From Halomonas jincaotanensis (GTDB lineage Bacteria; Pseudomonadota; Gammaproteobacteria; Pseudomonadales; Halomonadaceae), in NCBI RefSeq assembly GCF_018448785.1, contig NZ_JAHCLU010000019.1, positions 1-64,000 of the forward strand: a DNA stretch of 64,000 nt, in the 5' to 3' direction. The notes under the pieces were generated by a model. That model was not told the DNA's origin, made no database searches, and worked only from the letters and a program-made list of their open reading frames with translations. The position numbers and the translations under genes were made by a program. Positions within the stretch are counted from its first letter, which is position 1. Each line of letters opens with the position of its first letter. This document shows, piece after piece, positions 53,310 to 64,000 of this stretch.

Positions 53310-55364
53310 TCAGCCCAGTAGCGCGGTGGCCCTGGCCACCACGTTGGCGACGGTAAAGCCGAAGTGCTTGAACAGATCGCCGGCGGGGGCGGATTCGCCG
53401 AAGGTGTTCATGCCGATGATGTCGCCGTCCAGGCCGACGTACTTGTACCAGACGTCGCGGTGGCCGGCTTCAACAGCCAGGCGCTTGGTCACGGCCCTGG
53501 GCAACACGCTCTCGCGATATGCGTCGTCCTGACCGTCGAAGCGGTAGGTGGAGGGCATGGATACCACACGCACGGCACGGCCCTGAGTTTCCAGCTCGGT
53601 GGCGGCGTCCATGGCCAGGCCCACTTCCGAGCCGGTAGCGATCAGGATAAGGTCCGGCGTCACCACCTTGTCCTTGCGGACACTGTTCTTCAGGACGTAC
53701 CCACCGCGCTGGATATTGGCCAGCTGCTGTGTGGTGCGCGCCTGGTGGGGCAAGGTCTGGCGTGACAGCACCAGCGCCGTGGGACCGGCGTGGCGCTTGA
53801 TGGCAGCGTTCCAGGCGGCGGCGGTTTCCACGGCGTCGCAGGGGCGCCAGGTGGCGAGGTTGGGCGTCGAGCGCAGGGTGGTGAGCTGCTCGATGGGCTG
53901 GTGAGTGGGGCCGTCCTCCCCCAGCCCGATAGAGTCGTGGGTGAAGACGTAGATCACCTGGGTGCCCATCAGCGCCGCCATGCGTACGGCATTGCGCATG
54001 TATTCCATGAAGATCAGGAAGGTGGCGCCATAGGGAATGAACCCACCGTGCAGGGCGATGCCGTTCATGATCGCCGCCATACCGAACTCGCGCACCCCGT
54101 AGTGCAGATAGCTACCGTCCGGAGAGCCCTCAGCGGAGTTGTTGGAAGAGCCCTCAGCGGGGTTGTTGGACGAGCCGGCGCCGATCACCTTGACGCCATT
54201 CCAGACCGTCAGGTTGGAGGGTGCCAGGTCGGCGCTGCCGCCGAGCAGCTCGGGCAGTTGCGGGCCGAGGGCGTTGAGACAGGCCAGCGACGCCTTGCGG
54301 CTCGCCAGGTTCTCGCCGGCTTCCTGCGCCTGCTGGATCAGCCGCTCGCTGCCGAGTTCGACTGGCAGCTCGCCCTTGAGGCGTCGCTGCAGCTCTGCTG
54401 CCTCGCTGGGATAGGCCGCGGCGTAACGCTCGAAGCGCGCCTGCCAGTCGGCCTGGCGAGTACTGCCGGCGTCGTGGGCGTCCCAGCCCTGGTAGATTTC
54501 TTCGGGGATATGGAAGGGCTTGTGCGGCCAGTCGAGCTGCTTGCGCGCCGCGGCGACCTCGTCCTCGCCGAGTGCCGCGCCGTGGCTCTCCTCCTTGCCC
54601 TGCTTGTTGGGCGCGCCGAAGCCGATAATGGTCTTGCAGATGATCAGGCTGGGCTTGTCGTCCTGGGTCTTGGCAAGCTCGATGGCGGCCTGGATTTCCT
54701 CGGGCTTGTGCCCGTCGACGTTGGCTACCACGTGCCAGCCGTAAGCCTCGAAGCGTTTGGCGGTGTCGTCGGTGAACCAGCCATCGACCTCGCCATCGAT
54801 CGAGATGCCGTTGTCGTCATAGAAGGTGATCAGCTTGCCGAGCCGCTGGGTGCCGGCCAGCGATGCCACCTCATGGGAAATACCCTCCATCAGGCAGCCG
54901 TCGCCCACGAAGCACCAGGTGTGATGATCGACGATGGCGTGGCCGGGGCGATTGAACTGCGCCGCCAGGGTGCGCTCGGCCAGTGCCAGGCCCACGGCAT
55001 TGGCCAGGCCCTGGCCCAGTGGGCCGGTCGTGGTCTCGATGCCCGGCGTGTAACCCAGCTCGGGATGGCCCGGGGTACGCGAGTGCAGCTGGCGGAAGTT
55101 CTGCAGCTCCTCCAGACTCAGCTCGTAGCCGGTCAGATGCAGCAGCGAATAGAGCAGCATCGAGCCATGACCGTTGGACAACACGAAGCGGTCGCGGTCG
55201 GGCCAGGTCGGGTCGGCCGGATTATGCTTGAAATGATCGTTCCACAGGACCTCGGCGATATCGGCCATGCCCATGGGGGCGCCGGGATGCCCGGAATTGG
55301 CCTTCTGGACGGCATCCATGGACAGGGCGCGAATGGCGTTGGCCAGTTCGAAACGGGATGGCAT
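53310..55364 (-). CDS. tkt: Transketolase with a tandem-repeat insertion
   Basis: A 684-residue thiamine-diphosphate enzyme of the pentose-phosphate pathway. Features: [63 protein letters not shown] (ThDP/Mg2+ site) and [20 protein letters not shown]. Before [10 protein letters not shown] it carries extra residues [20 protein letters not shown], made by a 24-bp duplicated unit (54124-54176) and placed where E. coli TktA has a short loop (NEDAAGNYIHYGVREF). Divergent from metK. Confidence 0.95.
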   Translation of the reverse strand: MPSRFELANAIRALSMDAVQKANSGHPGAPMGMADIAEVLWNDHFKHNPADPTWPDRDRFVLSNGHGSMLLYSLLHLTGYELSLEELQNFRQLHSRTPGHPELGYTPGIETTTGPLGQGLANAVGLALAERTLAAQFNRPGHAIVDHHTWCFVGDGCLMEGISHEVASLAGTQRLGKLITFYDDNGISIDGEVDGWFTDDTAKRFEAYGWHVVANVDGHKPEEIQAAIELAKTQDDKPSLIICKTIIGFGAPNKQGKEESHGAALGEDEVAAARKQLDWPHKPFHIPEEIYQGWDAHDAGSTRQADWQARFERYAAAYPSEAAELQRRLKGELPVELGSERLIQQAQEAGENLASRKASLACLNALGPQLPELLGGSADLAPSNLTVWNGVKVIGAGSSNNPAEGSSNNSAEGSPDGSYLHYGVREFGMAAIMNGIALHGGFIPYGATFLIFMEYMRNAVRMAALMGTQVIYVFTHDSIGLGEDGPTHQPIEQLTTLRSTPNLATWRPCDAVETAAAWNAAIKRHAGPTALVLSRQTLPHQARTTQQLANIQRGGYVLKNSVRKDKVVTPDLILIATGSEVGLAMDAATELETQGRAVRVVSMPSTYRFDGQDDAYRESVLPRAVTKRLAVEAGHRDVWYKYVGLDGDIIGMNTFGESAPAGDLFKHFGFTVANVVARATALLG
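54124..54176 (-). repeat. In-frame 24-bp tandem repeat inside tkt
   Basis: Two copies, GAGCCCTCAGCGGAGTTGTT and GAGCCCTCAGCGGGGTTGTT (each plus GGAA or GGAC), with a partial third. One unit adds eight residues (SSNNxAEG). Confidence 0.92.
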
Positions 55365-55587
55365 GTAGAGCTCCTCGCCTGCGGCAGAAAGTGCTGGGCA
55401 TTACCCGTCGGAGGGCGACGGGACGCGCGTTCTGGCTGGAAGCGCCACGGGACTCCGTGGCGCGGATAAAAACGGTCGCTATTGTCGCCGACTTGGCCGT
55501 CGGCGGCAAATGACGGGTGTCAGCCGTAAAGCCAGCGTGTAAACTGCGCCACTGCCTATTGCCGTTACACAGAGGGTCGAGAACGCC

Positions 55588-56808
55588 ATGCGCGAATACT
55601 CCCTGTTCACCTCCGAGTCCGTGTCCGAAGGGCATCCGGACAAGATCGCCGACCAGATTTCCGATGCCGTGCTCGATGCCATTATCGCCCGCGACAAGCA
55701 TGCCCGCGTGGCCTGCGAGACGCTGGTCAAGACCGGTGTCGCCATCGTCGCCGGCGAGATCAGCACCTCGGCCTGGGTCGACCTGGAAGCGCTGGTGCGC
55801 GAGGTGATCACCGGCATCGGCTACACCTCCTCGGACGTCGGTTTCGATGGCGAGACCTGTGGCGTGCTCAATCTGATCGGCAAGCAAAGCGTTGACATCG
55901 CCCAGGGCGTCGACCGGGCCAAGCCCGAGGATCAGGGAGCCGGGGATCAGGGATTGATGTTTGGCTATGCCACCAACGAGACCGACGCCTACATGCCGGC
56001 GCCGATCCACTATGCCCATCGTCTGGTGGAGCGCCAGGCCGAGCTGCGCAAACAGGGCCTGCTGCCCTGGCTGCGGCCCGACGCCAAGAGCCAGCTGACG
56101 TTTCGCTATGACGACAGCGGCAAGCCCTGCGGCGTCGACGCCGTGGTGCTGTCCACCCAGCACGACCCGGGCATCGACCAGAATGAGCTGCGCAAGATGG
56201 TCAAGCGCGAGATCATCGAGTCGGTGATCCCCGCCGAGTGGCTCACCGGCTCGACCAAGTATCACATCAACCCCACCGGCAAGTTTGTGATCGGTGGCCC
56301 GGTGGGCGACTGCGGCCTGACCGGGCGCAAGATCATCGTCGATACCTACGGCGGCATGGCGCGCCACGGCGGTGGGGCGTTCTCCGGCAAGGACCCGTCC
56401 AAGGTCGACCGCAGCGCAGCCTATGCCGGGCGCTACGTGGCCAAGAACCTGGTCGCCGCGGGACTGGCCGACAAGTGTGAGATCCAGATCTCCTACGCCA
56501 TCGGCGTGGCCGAGCCGACCTCGGTTGCCATCGACACCTTCGGCACCGGCCGGATCGACGATGCGCGCATCATCGAACTGGTCCGCGAGCACTTCGACCT
56601 GCGCCCCAACGCCATCACCCGCATGCTCGATTTGCTGCACCCGATGTACCAGCTGACGGCCGCCTACGGTCACTTCGGCCGCGAGCCCTTCGAGACGTCC
56701 TATCGCTGGACCGACACCCAGGGCCAGGAACATGTCGAGACTTTCCTCGCCTTCCCCTGGGAGAAGATCGACAAGGCGGAGTCGCTGCGCCAGGCCGCTG
56801 GCCTCTAA
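55588..56808 (+). CDS. metK: S-adenosylmethionine synthetase
   Basis: A 406-residue enzyme that makes SAM from methionine and ATP. Diagnostic: [20 protein letters not shown] at the N-terminus, [16 protein letters not shown] (signature 1), and [19 protein letters not shown] (signature 2). Length slightly above E. coli (384) by internal loops. ATG 55588 is preceded by GAGGG. Divergent from tkt; no SAM riboswitch seen in the 220-bp gap. Confidence 0.97.
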   Translation: MREYSLFTSESVSEGHPDKIADQISDAVLDAIIARDKHARVACETLVKTGVAIVAGEISTSAWVDLEALVREVITGIGYTSSDVGFDGETCGVLNLIGKQSVDIAQGVDRAKPEDQGAGDQGLMFGYATNETDAYMPAPIHYAHRLVERQAELRKQGLLPWLRPDAKSQLTFRYDDSGKPCGVDAVVLSTQHDPGIDQNELRKMVKREIIESVIPAEWLTGSTKYHINPTGKFVIGGPVGDCGLTGRKIIVDTYGGMARHGGGAFSGKDPSKVDRSAAYAGRYVAKNLVAAGLADKCEIQISYAIGVAEPTSVAIDTFGTGRIDDARIIELVREHFDLRPNAITRMLDLLHPMYQLTAAYGHFGREPFETSYRWTDTQGQEHVETFLAFPWEKIDKAESLRQAAGL

Positions 56809-56842
56809 GCCCTTGGGTGTATAACCCGTTTAGGTGTAGTAA

Positions 56843-58675
<1,833 letters not shown>

Positions 58676-58829
58676 CGAGACGCGATGGATGAGGCGCGAG
58701 GGGGAACCGTGCGGCAATAGGTTTGTGGCGTATCGGCGTGAGTGCCTATAGTGGGGGGGGTAGGCCTCGCCCTCGAGGCCAATTCTTGCGTCCATGATCA
58801 CTTGCGTACATGAACAGGAGGTGTCGCCG

Positions 58830-60239
58830 ATGAATCAGCCTGCCGTTTCCACTCCGTCCACCACGGATTACAGGGTCGCCGATATTGGCCTGGCCGACTG
58901 GGGGCGCCGCGAGATCCGAATCGCCGAGACCGAGATGCCGGCTTTGATGACCATCCGCGACAAGTACCGCGCACAGCAGCCGCTGGCCGGGGCCCGCATC
59001 GCTGGCTGCATCCACATGACCATCCAGACGGCGGTGCTGATCGAGACCCTGATCGATCTGGGGGCTTCGGTGCGCTGGTCGTCGTGCAATATCTTCTCTA
59101 CCCAGGATCATGCCGCCGCCGCTATCGCCGCCGCAGGTATTCCGGTGTTCGCCTGGAAGGGCGAAACCGAGGACGAGTTCTGGTGGTGCATCGAGCAGAC
59201 CGCCCAGGGTCCCGACGGCTGGGTGCCTAATCTGGTGCTCGACGATGGCGGCGACCTGACCGCGCTGCTTCACGACACGCATCCTGAGCTACTCGATGCC
59301 ATCCACGGCATCTCTGAAGAGACCACCACCGGGGTCCATCGCCTGCAGGAGATGCTGCGTGACGGCACGCTCAAGGTGCCGGCGATCAACGTCAACGATG
59401 CCGTCACCAAGTCGAAGAACGACAACAAGTACGGCTGTCGACACTCACTGAACGACGCCATCAAGCGCGGTCTCGATCACCTGCTGGCCGGCAAGCAGGC
59501 GCTGGTGGTGGGCTACGGTGACGTCGGCAAGGGCTCGGCGGCCTCGCTGCGCCAGGAGGGCATGATCGTCAGGGTCGCCGAGATCGATCCGATATGTGCC
59601 ATGCAGGCCTGCATGGACGGCTTTGAAGTCGTCTCGCCCTACGTCGATGGTATTAATCGTGGCGCGCAGAGTGTGGATCGTGCCCTGCTGGCGCGCATCG
59701 ACCTGGTGGTGACCGCCACCGGCAACGTCGACGCCTGCGATGCCGCCATGCTCGAGGCGCTGAAGCCGGGTGCGGTGGTCTGCAATATCGGCCACTTCGA
59801 CAGCGAGATCGACACGGCCCATATGCGCCGTCAATGGCATTGGGAAGAGGTCAAGCCCCAGGTGCACAAGGTCTATCGCGACAGCACGCCAGGCGATTTC
59901 GACCCGCAGAGTCGCGACTACCTGATTCTGCTCTCGGAAGGGCGGCTGGTGAACCTGGGCAACGCCACCGGTCACCCCTCGCGGGTGATGGACGGCTCCT
60001 TCGCCAACCAGGTGCTGGCGCAGTTGCACCTCTACGAACAACGCTTCGCCGACCTTCCCGGCGACCGCCAGGCGTCGGCGCTGGCGGTCACCGTACTGCC
60101 GCGCCACCTGGATGAGGAGGTCGCCCGCTACATGGTCGAGGGTTTCGGCGGGGTGCTCACCCGCATGACCGCGGCCCAGGCCGACTACACCGGAGTGTCG
60201 GCCGATGGGCCCTTCAAGCCTCACGACTATCGCTACTGA
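58830..60239 (+). CDS. ahcY: S-adenosylhomocysteine hydrolase
   Basis: A 469-residue NAD-containing enzyme that splits S-adenosylhomocysteine into adenosine and homocysteine. Motifs: [52 protein letters not shown] loop [13 protein letters not shown] and [14 protein letters not shown] 58830 follows AGGAGG. With MetK and MetF it forms most of the activated-methyl cycle. No SAH riboswitch recognised upstream. Confidence 0.97.
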   Translation: MNQPAVSTPSTTDYRVADIGLADWGRREIRIAETEMPALMTIRDKYRAQQPLAGARIAGCIHMTIQTAVLIETLIDLGASVRWSSCNIFSTQDHAAAAIAAAGIPVFAWKGETEDEFWWCIEQTAQGPDGWVPNLVLDDGGDLTALLHDTHPELLDAIHGISEETTTGVHRLQEMLRDGTLKVPAINVNDAVTKSKNDNKYGCRHSLNDAIKRGLDHLLAGKQALVVGYGDVGKGSAASLRQEGMIVRVAEIDPICAMQACMDGFEVVSPYVDGINRGAQSVDRALLARIDLVVTATGNVDACDAAMLEALKPGAVVCNIGHFDSEIDTAHMRRQWHWEEVKPQVHKVYRDSTPGDFDPQSRDYLILLSEGRLVNLGNATGHPSRVMDGSFANQVLAQLHLYEQRFADLPGDRQASALAVTVLPRHLDEEVARYMVEGFGGVLTRMTAAQADYTGVSADGPFKPHDYRY

Positions 60240-60246
60240 GTGCTGG

Positions 60247-60280
60247 TTCTGGCTTTCGACTGTTTAAACAAAGGCCAGAA
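60247..60280. terminator. Bidirectional terminator between ahcY and the next gene
   Basis: TTCTGGCTTT pairs with AAAGGCCAGAA (one bulge) around an AT-rich loop. It lies between convergent genes and overlaps the minus-strand stop. Confidence 0.6.
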
Positions 60281-60722
60281 AACGCCCGGCACATAGCACC
60301 AGCAGCCAGAGGATCAGCGACAGCGCGCCCAGCAGCCGCAGCCGCGCTGTCGAGGCACCCGGCAGACCGGCGCCGAAATTCAGCGCCAAGGCGTTGCTGA
60401 CGGCCATCAGGATCAGCACCAGCTTGAGCGGGAACAGGGGGGTGCTGGCGTAGCCGCGGGGGTCGGCAAGAAACAGCAGGACCCCGCTGGTCGCGGCCAG
60501 CACCAGTCCGGCGATGGCCAGCGGTTGCAGCAGACTCGCCGCGTCGGCGAGCCCGATGTTGCGGCGCAGGCCGAGTAGCCGGAGGTCCAGGGGCACGATG
60601 GCGCCAATCAACAGCGCAATGCCCAGCACATGCAGCGTATTGACGCCCGCGTAACCCCAACGCGACAACCGCATCCAGTCGGCGAGTGGGGTCGCGGCCA
60701 GTCGCGTCAATACCTCGTCCAC
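60264..60722 (-). CDS. Uncharacterised integral membrane protein
   Basis: A 152-residue protein with four hydrophobic segments: VNTLHVLGIALLIGAIVPLDL, LAIAGLVLAATSGVLLFLA, FPLKLVLILMAVSNALALNF and LLGALSLILWLLVLCAGRF. A conserved-looking His in NTLHVLG could bind metal or haem. It looks like small four-helix membrane proteins of DUF type, name not recalled. It lies 9 bp after the DUF6152-like gene on the same strand, so the two form an operon. Confidence 0.7.
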   Translation of the reverse strand: MDEVLTRLAATPLADWMRLSRWGYAGVNTLHVLGIALLIGAIVPLDLRLLGLRRNIGLADAASLLQPLAIAGLVLAATSGVLLFLADPRGYASTPLFPLKLVLILMAVSNALALNFGAGLPGASTARLRLLGALSLILWLLVLCAGRFLAFV

Positions 60723-60731
60723 CGACTGGGC

Positions 60732-61085
60732 TCAGATGCGCCCGGGGTAGAGTACGTGGTGCTGGTCGCCGATCCAGAGCTGTTCGGCCTTGAGCAGGCG
60801 CTCACCGGCATGTTCGCCCGATATCCGCAGCTCGACGCCCTCAGCCAGGTCGCCGTCACCGAGTCCCGCGCGCTCGTTACGCCAGGGTTGCCCCACCTCG
60901 ACGGTCCAGGTGTCGCCTTCCACGTCGAGGGTCAGCTCGCCATGGGGGTTGCCGAGCCGCGCTGCAGTGATGACGCCAGTGAGTTCGATGGTCTCACCGC
61001 CGGTCCAGCCATGATGGGCGATGGCCGGCGTGTGCAGCCATAGGGCACTCATTAGCATCATGATCAGAAAATGCCGCCGTTGCAT
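60732..61085 (-). CDS. Exported DUF6152-like protein
   Basis: A 117-residue protein with a signal peptide (MQRRHFLIMMLMSALWLHTP, cleaved after AIA) and mature start HHGWTGGE, followed by a small beta-domain (IELTGVITAARLGNPHGELTLDV). The His-His-Gly-Trp start suggests metal binding; such proteins are often next to small membrane proteins as here. Start 61085 fits the GAGGAG site better than ATG 61091. Confidence 0.75.
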   Translation of the reverse strand: MQRRHFLIMMLMSALWLHTPAIAHHGWTGGETIELTGVITAARLGNPHGELTLDVEGDTWTVEVGQPWRNERAGLGDGDLAEGVELRISGEHAGERLLKAEQLWIGDQHHVLYPGRI

Positions 61086-61182
61086 GCTCATCTCCTCTCG
61101 CCAGTCGTTCGATGCTTTAAGACTAGCCGTGGGCGGGGTGGCTGCAAGTCGGGGGTGAGTCGTCCCGGCTCGGCCAAGGAGG

Positions 61183-62121
61183 TCAGCGCATCCCGGCAAG
61201 CGCCATCAGGAGGTTCAGGTAGAACGGGATCAGCAGCGGGGCGGCCAGGGTGGTGACCAGTACCGCAAGGGCGCCCTTCGCCGGGGCGATGCCCAACTCC
61301 ATGGCCACCACCACCACGTTGGCGGCCATCGGCACCACGCCGACCAGCAACAGGGCCAGCGCCAGTTCCGGGGGTAACGGGAAGAACGCCTGCAGACCCA
61401 ACACCGCGGCCAGTGCCAGCAGCGGCCAGAGGCCGTAACGAATCGCCACGCAGGCGCCAATGAAGCGCAGGTCCAGCGCTCTCAACGAGACGCGCCCCAG
61501 GGTCATGCCGATGATCATCATGCCGAGCAGGGTATAGGTCGCGGGGAAGACCGCCATGCCTTCCATCATGGCGTCCGGCATGTCGAGACCCAGGCCGCTG
61601 GCGAGCAGGGCGGCGAGGAAGGCGTAGACCAGCGGCAGCCGCACGATCTTAGCCAGGCTCTGCGCTACCGAAAAGCGCCCACGGGCGCTCAGGTAGAACC
61701 CCACTGTGAATTCGTAGAGGGTCACCCCCAGAACGCAGAACAGGTACAACGTCACGCCCTGGGGCGGCAGCAACACCAAAGCGACCGGTAGACCAAAATA
61801 GCCGGTATTACCGGTGCCTGACGAAAAGGCCAGTAGCGCACTTTCCTCGGACGCAAAGCGGCGGCGCGCCAGACACTGGACGATCAGGGCCACCAGGCTC
61901 GAGAGCAGGAACAACGCTGCGGTCAGGAGCAGGTAGGCGGGCGTCGGTCCGCCCAATACCAGGGCTCGAAAGAAGGTCAATGGCGCGATCAGGTAGACCA
62001 GCAGGGTGGCGATGGGGCGAGGGTCGATGGCCAGGCGTCGAGCGGCCAGCCAACCCAGCCCGACGAAAGCCAGCAGCGTCCAGAGGGGACCCATCAAGGT
62101 GCTGGGATCGATCATGGTCAT
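61183..62121 (-). CDS. AEC family transporter
   Basis: A 312-residue membrane protein with ten hydrophobic segments, of the auxin efflux carrier family (LLVYLIAPLTFFRALVLGG, SSGTGNTGYFGLPVALVLLP, MMIIGMTLGRVSL, PMAANVVVVAMELGI). Bacterial AEC proteins move malate or other small acids. Substrate unknown. Divergent from metF. Confidence 0.9.
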   Translation of the reverse strand: MTMIDPSTLMGPLWTLLAFVGLGWLAARRLAIDPRPIATLLVYLIAPLTFFRALVLGGPTPAYLLLTAALFLLSSLVALIVQCLARRRFASEESALLAFSSGTGNTGYFGLPVALVLLPPQGVTLYLFCVLGVTLYEFTVGFYLSARGRFSVAQSLAKIVRLPLVYAFLAALLASGLGLDMPDAMMEGMAVFPATYTLLGMMIIGMTLGRVSLRALDLRFIGACVAIRYGLWPLLALAAVLGLQAFFPLPPELALALLLVGVVPMAANVVVVAMELGIAPAKGALAVLVTTLAAPLLIPFYLNLLMALAGMR

Positions 62122-62252
62122 GTTCTTCCCTGGGTCGCTGGCCCGCCGCTAGATGAGCAGTATTGATACAGCTTCGCGTATCTTTCATTGGTCCGTAGGA
62201 CATCCAGGCGTCAGAATAGCCGTTATATGCATTATTTTCATGAGGTCAGCCG

Positions 62253-63092
62253 ATGAGCACGCAGGAACACCCCTTGGGCATCAGCTTCGAGTTCTTTCCC
62301 CCCAATACCGATGTCGGGCGTGAAAAACTGAAAAGTGCACGGGATACCCTGGCTGAGCGTCGCCCGCGCTTCTTTTCGGTCACCTATGGGGCCGGTGGGT
62401 CGACCCAGGCGCGTACGCTGCATACCGTCAATGCGGTGCGTGAATCGGGCATCACCACGGCGCCCCACCTGTCGTGTATCGGCAGCGAGAAGGCGCAGAT
62501 GCGCGACCTGCTGGCCCGCTACCGCGAAGAGGGCATCGACAGCCTTGTAGCGCTGCGTGGCGACCTGCCCTCGGGTATGGGCGGCATCGGCGAGTTTCGT
62601 TACGCCAACGAACTGGTCGAGTTCATCCGTGAGGAGACCGGCGATCATTTTGAAATCGCCGTGGCCGGCTACCCCGAGTCGCATCCCCAAGCACCCAGCT
62701 TCGACCGTGACCTGGAGAATTTTGCCCGCAAGGTGAAGGCTGGGGCAAACCTCGCCATCACCCAGTACTTTTTCAGCGCCGATGCCTATTTTCACTTTGT
62801 CGATCGGGCGCGTGCACTTGGCGTCGAAGCGCCGATCGTCCCTGGCATCATGCCGATCACCAACTACACCAAGCTGGCGCGATTCTCGGACGCCTGCGGT
62901 GCCGATATACCGCGCTGGATCCGCAAGCAACTCGAGGCCTACGGCGATGACAGCGAGTCGATTGCCGCCTTCGGCGAGGATGTTGTGTCACGGCTCTGTC
63001 AGCGGCTGCTGGATGGCGGCGCGCCGGGGCTGCATTTCTATACCCTCAATCAGGCCGCCCCCAGCTTGAAGATTCTCGACAATCTGGCCTGA
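62253..63092 (+). CDS. metF: 5,10-methylenetetrahydrofolate reductase
   Basis: A 279-residue FAD enzyme that makes 5-methyl-THF for methionine synthesis. Motifs: SFEFFPPNTDVGREKL (catalytic Glu), VTYGAGGSTQARTL, LRGDLPSG and the FAD/NADH region AGYPESHPQAPSF, ANLAITQYFFSAD, PGIMPITNY. A GAGGT site precedes the ATG. Same cluster as metK and ahcY. Confidence 0.96.
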   Translation: MSTQEHPLGISFEFFPPNTDVGREKLKSARDTLAERRPRFFSVTYGAGGSTQARTLHTVNAVRESGITTAPHLSCIGSEKAQMRDLLARYREEGIDSLVALRGDLPSGMGGIGEFRYANELVEFIREETGDHFEIAVAGYPESHPQAPSFDRDLENFARKVKAGANLAITQYFFSADAYFHFVDRARALGVEAPIVPGIMPITNYTKLARFSDACGADIPRWIRKQLEAYGDDSESIAAFGEDVVSRLCQRLLDGGAPGLHFYTLNQAAPSLKILDNLA

Positions 63093-63171
63093 CACCGTCG
63101 CTGGCGATCACCCTGGTGAGTGTCTACGCTGATAGCCGCATATCCATGGAAACGGACACAGGAGACGCAAG

Positions 63172-63711
63172 ATGCGTTTAGACGCTCTTACACGGGTTGC
63201 TACCGCTTCGCTACTGCTGGTCGCCGTCAGCAGTCACGCCAACGAAAGCCGTGACGTCGAGATGCATTCGGTCAGTGCCGAGGGCGTCGGGGAGTCTATC
63301 GGCACCATTACCCTCGAGGATACCGATCACGGCTTGCTGCTGACGCCGGATTTGAGCGGCATCGCGCCGGGCGTCCATGGCTTTCATGTCCACCAGGAAG
63401 CCAGCTGCGAGCCGGGCGAGAACGACTCGGGGGACATGGCGGCGGCTTTGCAGGCCGGAGGCCATTATGATCCCGAGGATACCGGCCGCCACGAAGGACC
63501 CTACAGTGAGGGACACTTGGGCGACCTGCCGGTGTTGATCGTGGACGACGATGAAACGGCCACGCTGCCGGTCCTGGCGCCGCGGCTGAGCCTTGATGAC
63601 ATGAACGGACGCAGCCTGATGATCCACGCGGGTGGCGACAACTATTCCGACGACCCAGAGCCGCTGGGCGGCGGGGGTGGCCGCATGGCATGCGGTGTGG
63701 TCGAGTCCTGA
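63172..63711 (+). CDS. sodC: Periplasmic Cu,Zn superoxide dismutase
   Basis: A 179-residue exported enzyme with a signal peptide ending VSSHA. Copper and zinc ligands lie in [34 protein letters not shown] and [14 protein letters not shown]; two Cys (EASCEP and MACGVV) should form the usual disulphide. It removes superoxide in the periplasm. Length is typical of bacterial SodC. Confidence 0.95.
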   Translation: MRLDALTRVATASLLLVAVSSHANESRDVEMHSVSAEGVGESIGTITLEDTDHGLLLTPDLSGIAPGVHGFHVHQEASCEPGENDSGDMAAALQAGGHYDPEDTGRHEGPYSEGHLGDLPVLIVDDDETATLPVLAPRLSLDDMNGRSLMIHAGGDNYSDDPEPLGGGGGRMACGVVES

Positions 63712-63732
63712 CACCGTACACCTTGGCTAACA

Positions 63733-63760
63733 CGCCATGACACAGGCGCCATGACACAGG
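63733..63760 (+). repeat. Short direct repeat after sodC
   Basis: CGCCATGACACAGG occurs twice back to back just before the terminator. Probably a small slippage duplication. Confidence 0.7.
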
Positions 63761-63790
63761 AAGGCCCCGCGCTGATGCGGGGCCTTCTTC
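63761..63790 (+). terminator. Terminator after sodC
   Basis: Stem AAGGCCCCGC / GCGGGGCCTT with a loop of five or six bases, followed by a CTTC tract. Convergent with the TRAP-type gene, so it may serve both. Confidence 0.85.
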
Positions 63791-63829
63791 GTGTCTGTAC
63801 GTCATGACGGCGTGCCGGTCATATCACGA

Positions 63830-64000
63830 CTAGCTTAAAGTGACGGGTTTGGCGCCGCCTCCGTGGGCGCCGCGTTGCATCATGAACAGCGCACCACCGA
63901 TCACCAGACCGGCGATGTCGGTATAGATACCGCCGTAGATGAGGAAGAGGGCGCCGATCAGCATGACGACCCGCTGCCAGGCCTTCACCGGACCAAAGAA
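63830..64000 (-). CDS. C-terminal end of a TRAP-type transporter permease (partial)
   Basis: The last 56 codons of a minus-strand gene that continues past the right edge. It reads KAWQRVVMLIGALFLIYGG then IYTDIAGLVIGGALFMMQR and a hydrophilic HGGGAKPVTLS tail: two membrane segments with a charged break. This resembles the end of fused DctQM permeases of TAXI-TRAP transporters, which import organic acids with Na+. Assignment is tentative since the catalytic part lies outside the window. Confidence 0.55.
   Translation of the reverse strand, partial: FFGPVKAWQRVVMLIGALFLIYGGIYTDIAGLVIGGALFMMQRGAHGGGAKPVTLS

Noticed and set aside
53790..55469. 559-residue plus-strand frame
   Set aside because: Antisense shadow of transketolase, whose motifs and codon use are unmistakable on the minus strand. 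The same holds for frames at 21878-23377, 14149-15219 and 19213-20394.
58676..58829. SAH riboswitch before ahcY
   Set aside because: GC-rich sequence is present, but I could not match the conserved GAGG-GCGC core and paired elements of the motif.

Overview
The window is GC-rich chromosomal DNA from a gammaproteobacterium. The best fit is a halophile of the Halomonas/Chromohalobacter type. This is inferred from protein-family content: an NSS Na+-coupled transporter, a K+ channel with RCK domains paired with a DUF6394 protein, acidic exported proteins, a fabI / maoC-pta / ackA operon, and glnA-ntrBC with a sigma-54 promoter. No rRNA or tRNA gene was found.

Left third (1-12,440) is the accessory part. 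Positions 105-4006 hold a CRISPR array of 57 full repeats (33 bp, type I-C-like) plus one decayed terminal repeat. No cas gene lies in the window; the decayed repeat at the right end puts the leader, and probably any cas genes, to the left. Just beyond it is a BrnT-type toxin with a CopG/RHH antitoxin (4095-4617). From about 7.5 to 12.4 kb the DNA is scarred: a chimeric pseudogene joins an acetate-kinase 3' end to an aldo/keto reductase 5' half; there is a transposase remnant, a lower-GC patch with a C45-like hydrolase carrying an in-frame 18-bp tandem repeat, a beheaded higA, and an IS3-family element (IS407-like) sitting in an already broken gene.

Middle (12.3-29 kb): an ackA / maoC-pta / fabI operon, small exported and uncharacterised genes, a second C45 hydrolase overlapping a dienelactone hydrolase gene, a complete LIV-type ABC transporter (binding protein convergent with the livGFHM genes), an NSS symporter and typA/bipA.

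29-40 kb: the nitrogen-control locus. Two NtrC-like sites and a sigma-54 promoter precede glnA. Then come a DUF4124 gene that may be cut short by an in-frame amber codon, a further NtrC-like site, and ntrB-ntrC. Dgt, an RNase T2 homologue with a substituted catalytic acid, a NERD protein, a sirtuin and YciH follow.

39-53 kb: a partial duplicate of a K+ channel locus next to the intact locus, a CaCA exchanger, a HAD phosphatase, exported proteins, pgk and epd, lrgA-lrgB and two small heat-shock genes behind a sigma-32-type promoter.

52-64 kb: central carbon and one-carbon metabolism: class I aldolase, transketolase (with a tandem-repeat insertion), metK, exported-looking ligB, ahcY, metF and sodC. 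The edge of a TRAP-type permease gene closes the window. MetK, AhcY and MetF together form much of the activated-methyl cycle; Tkt, Epd, Pgk and Fba serve sugar-phosphate metabolism.
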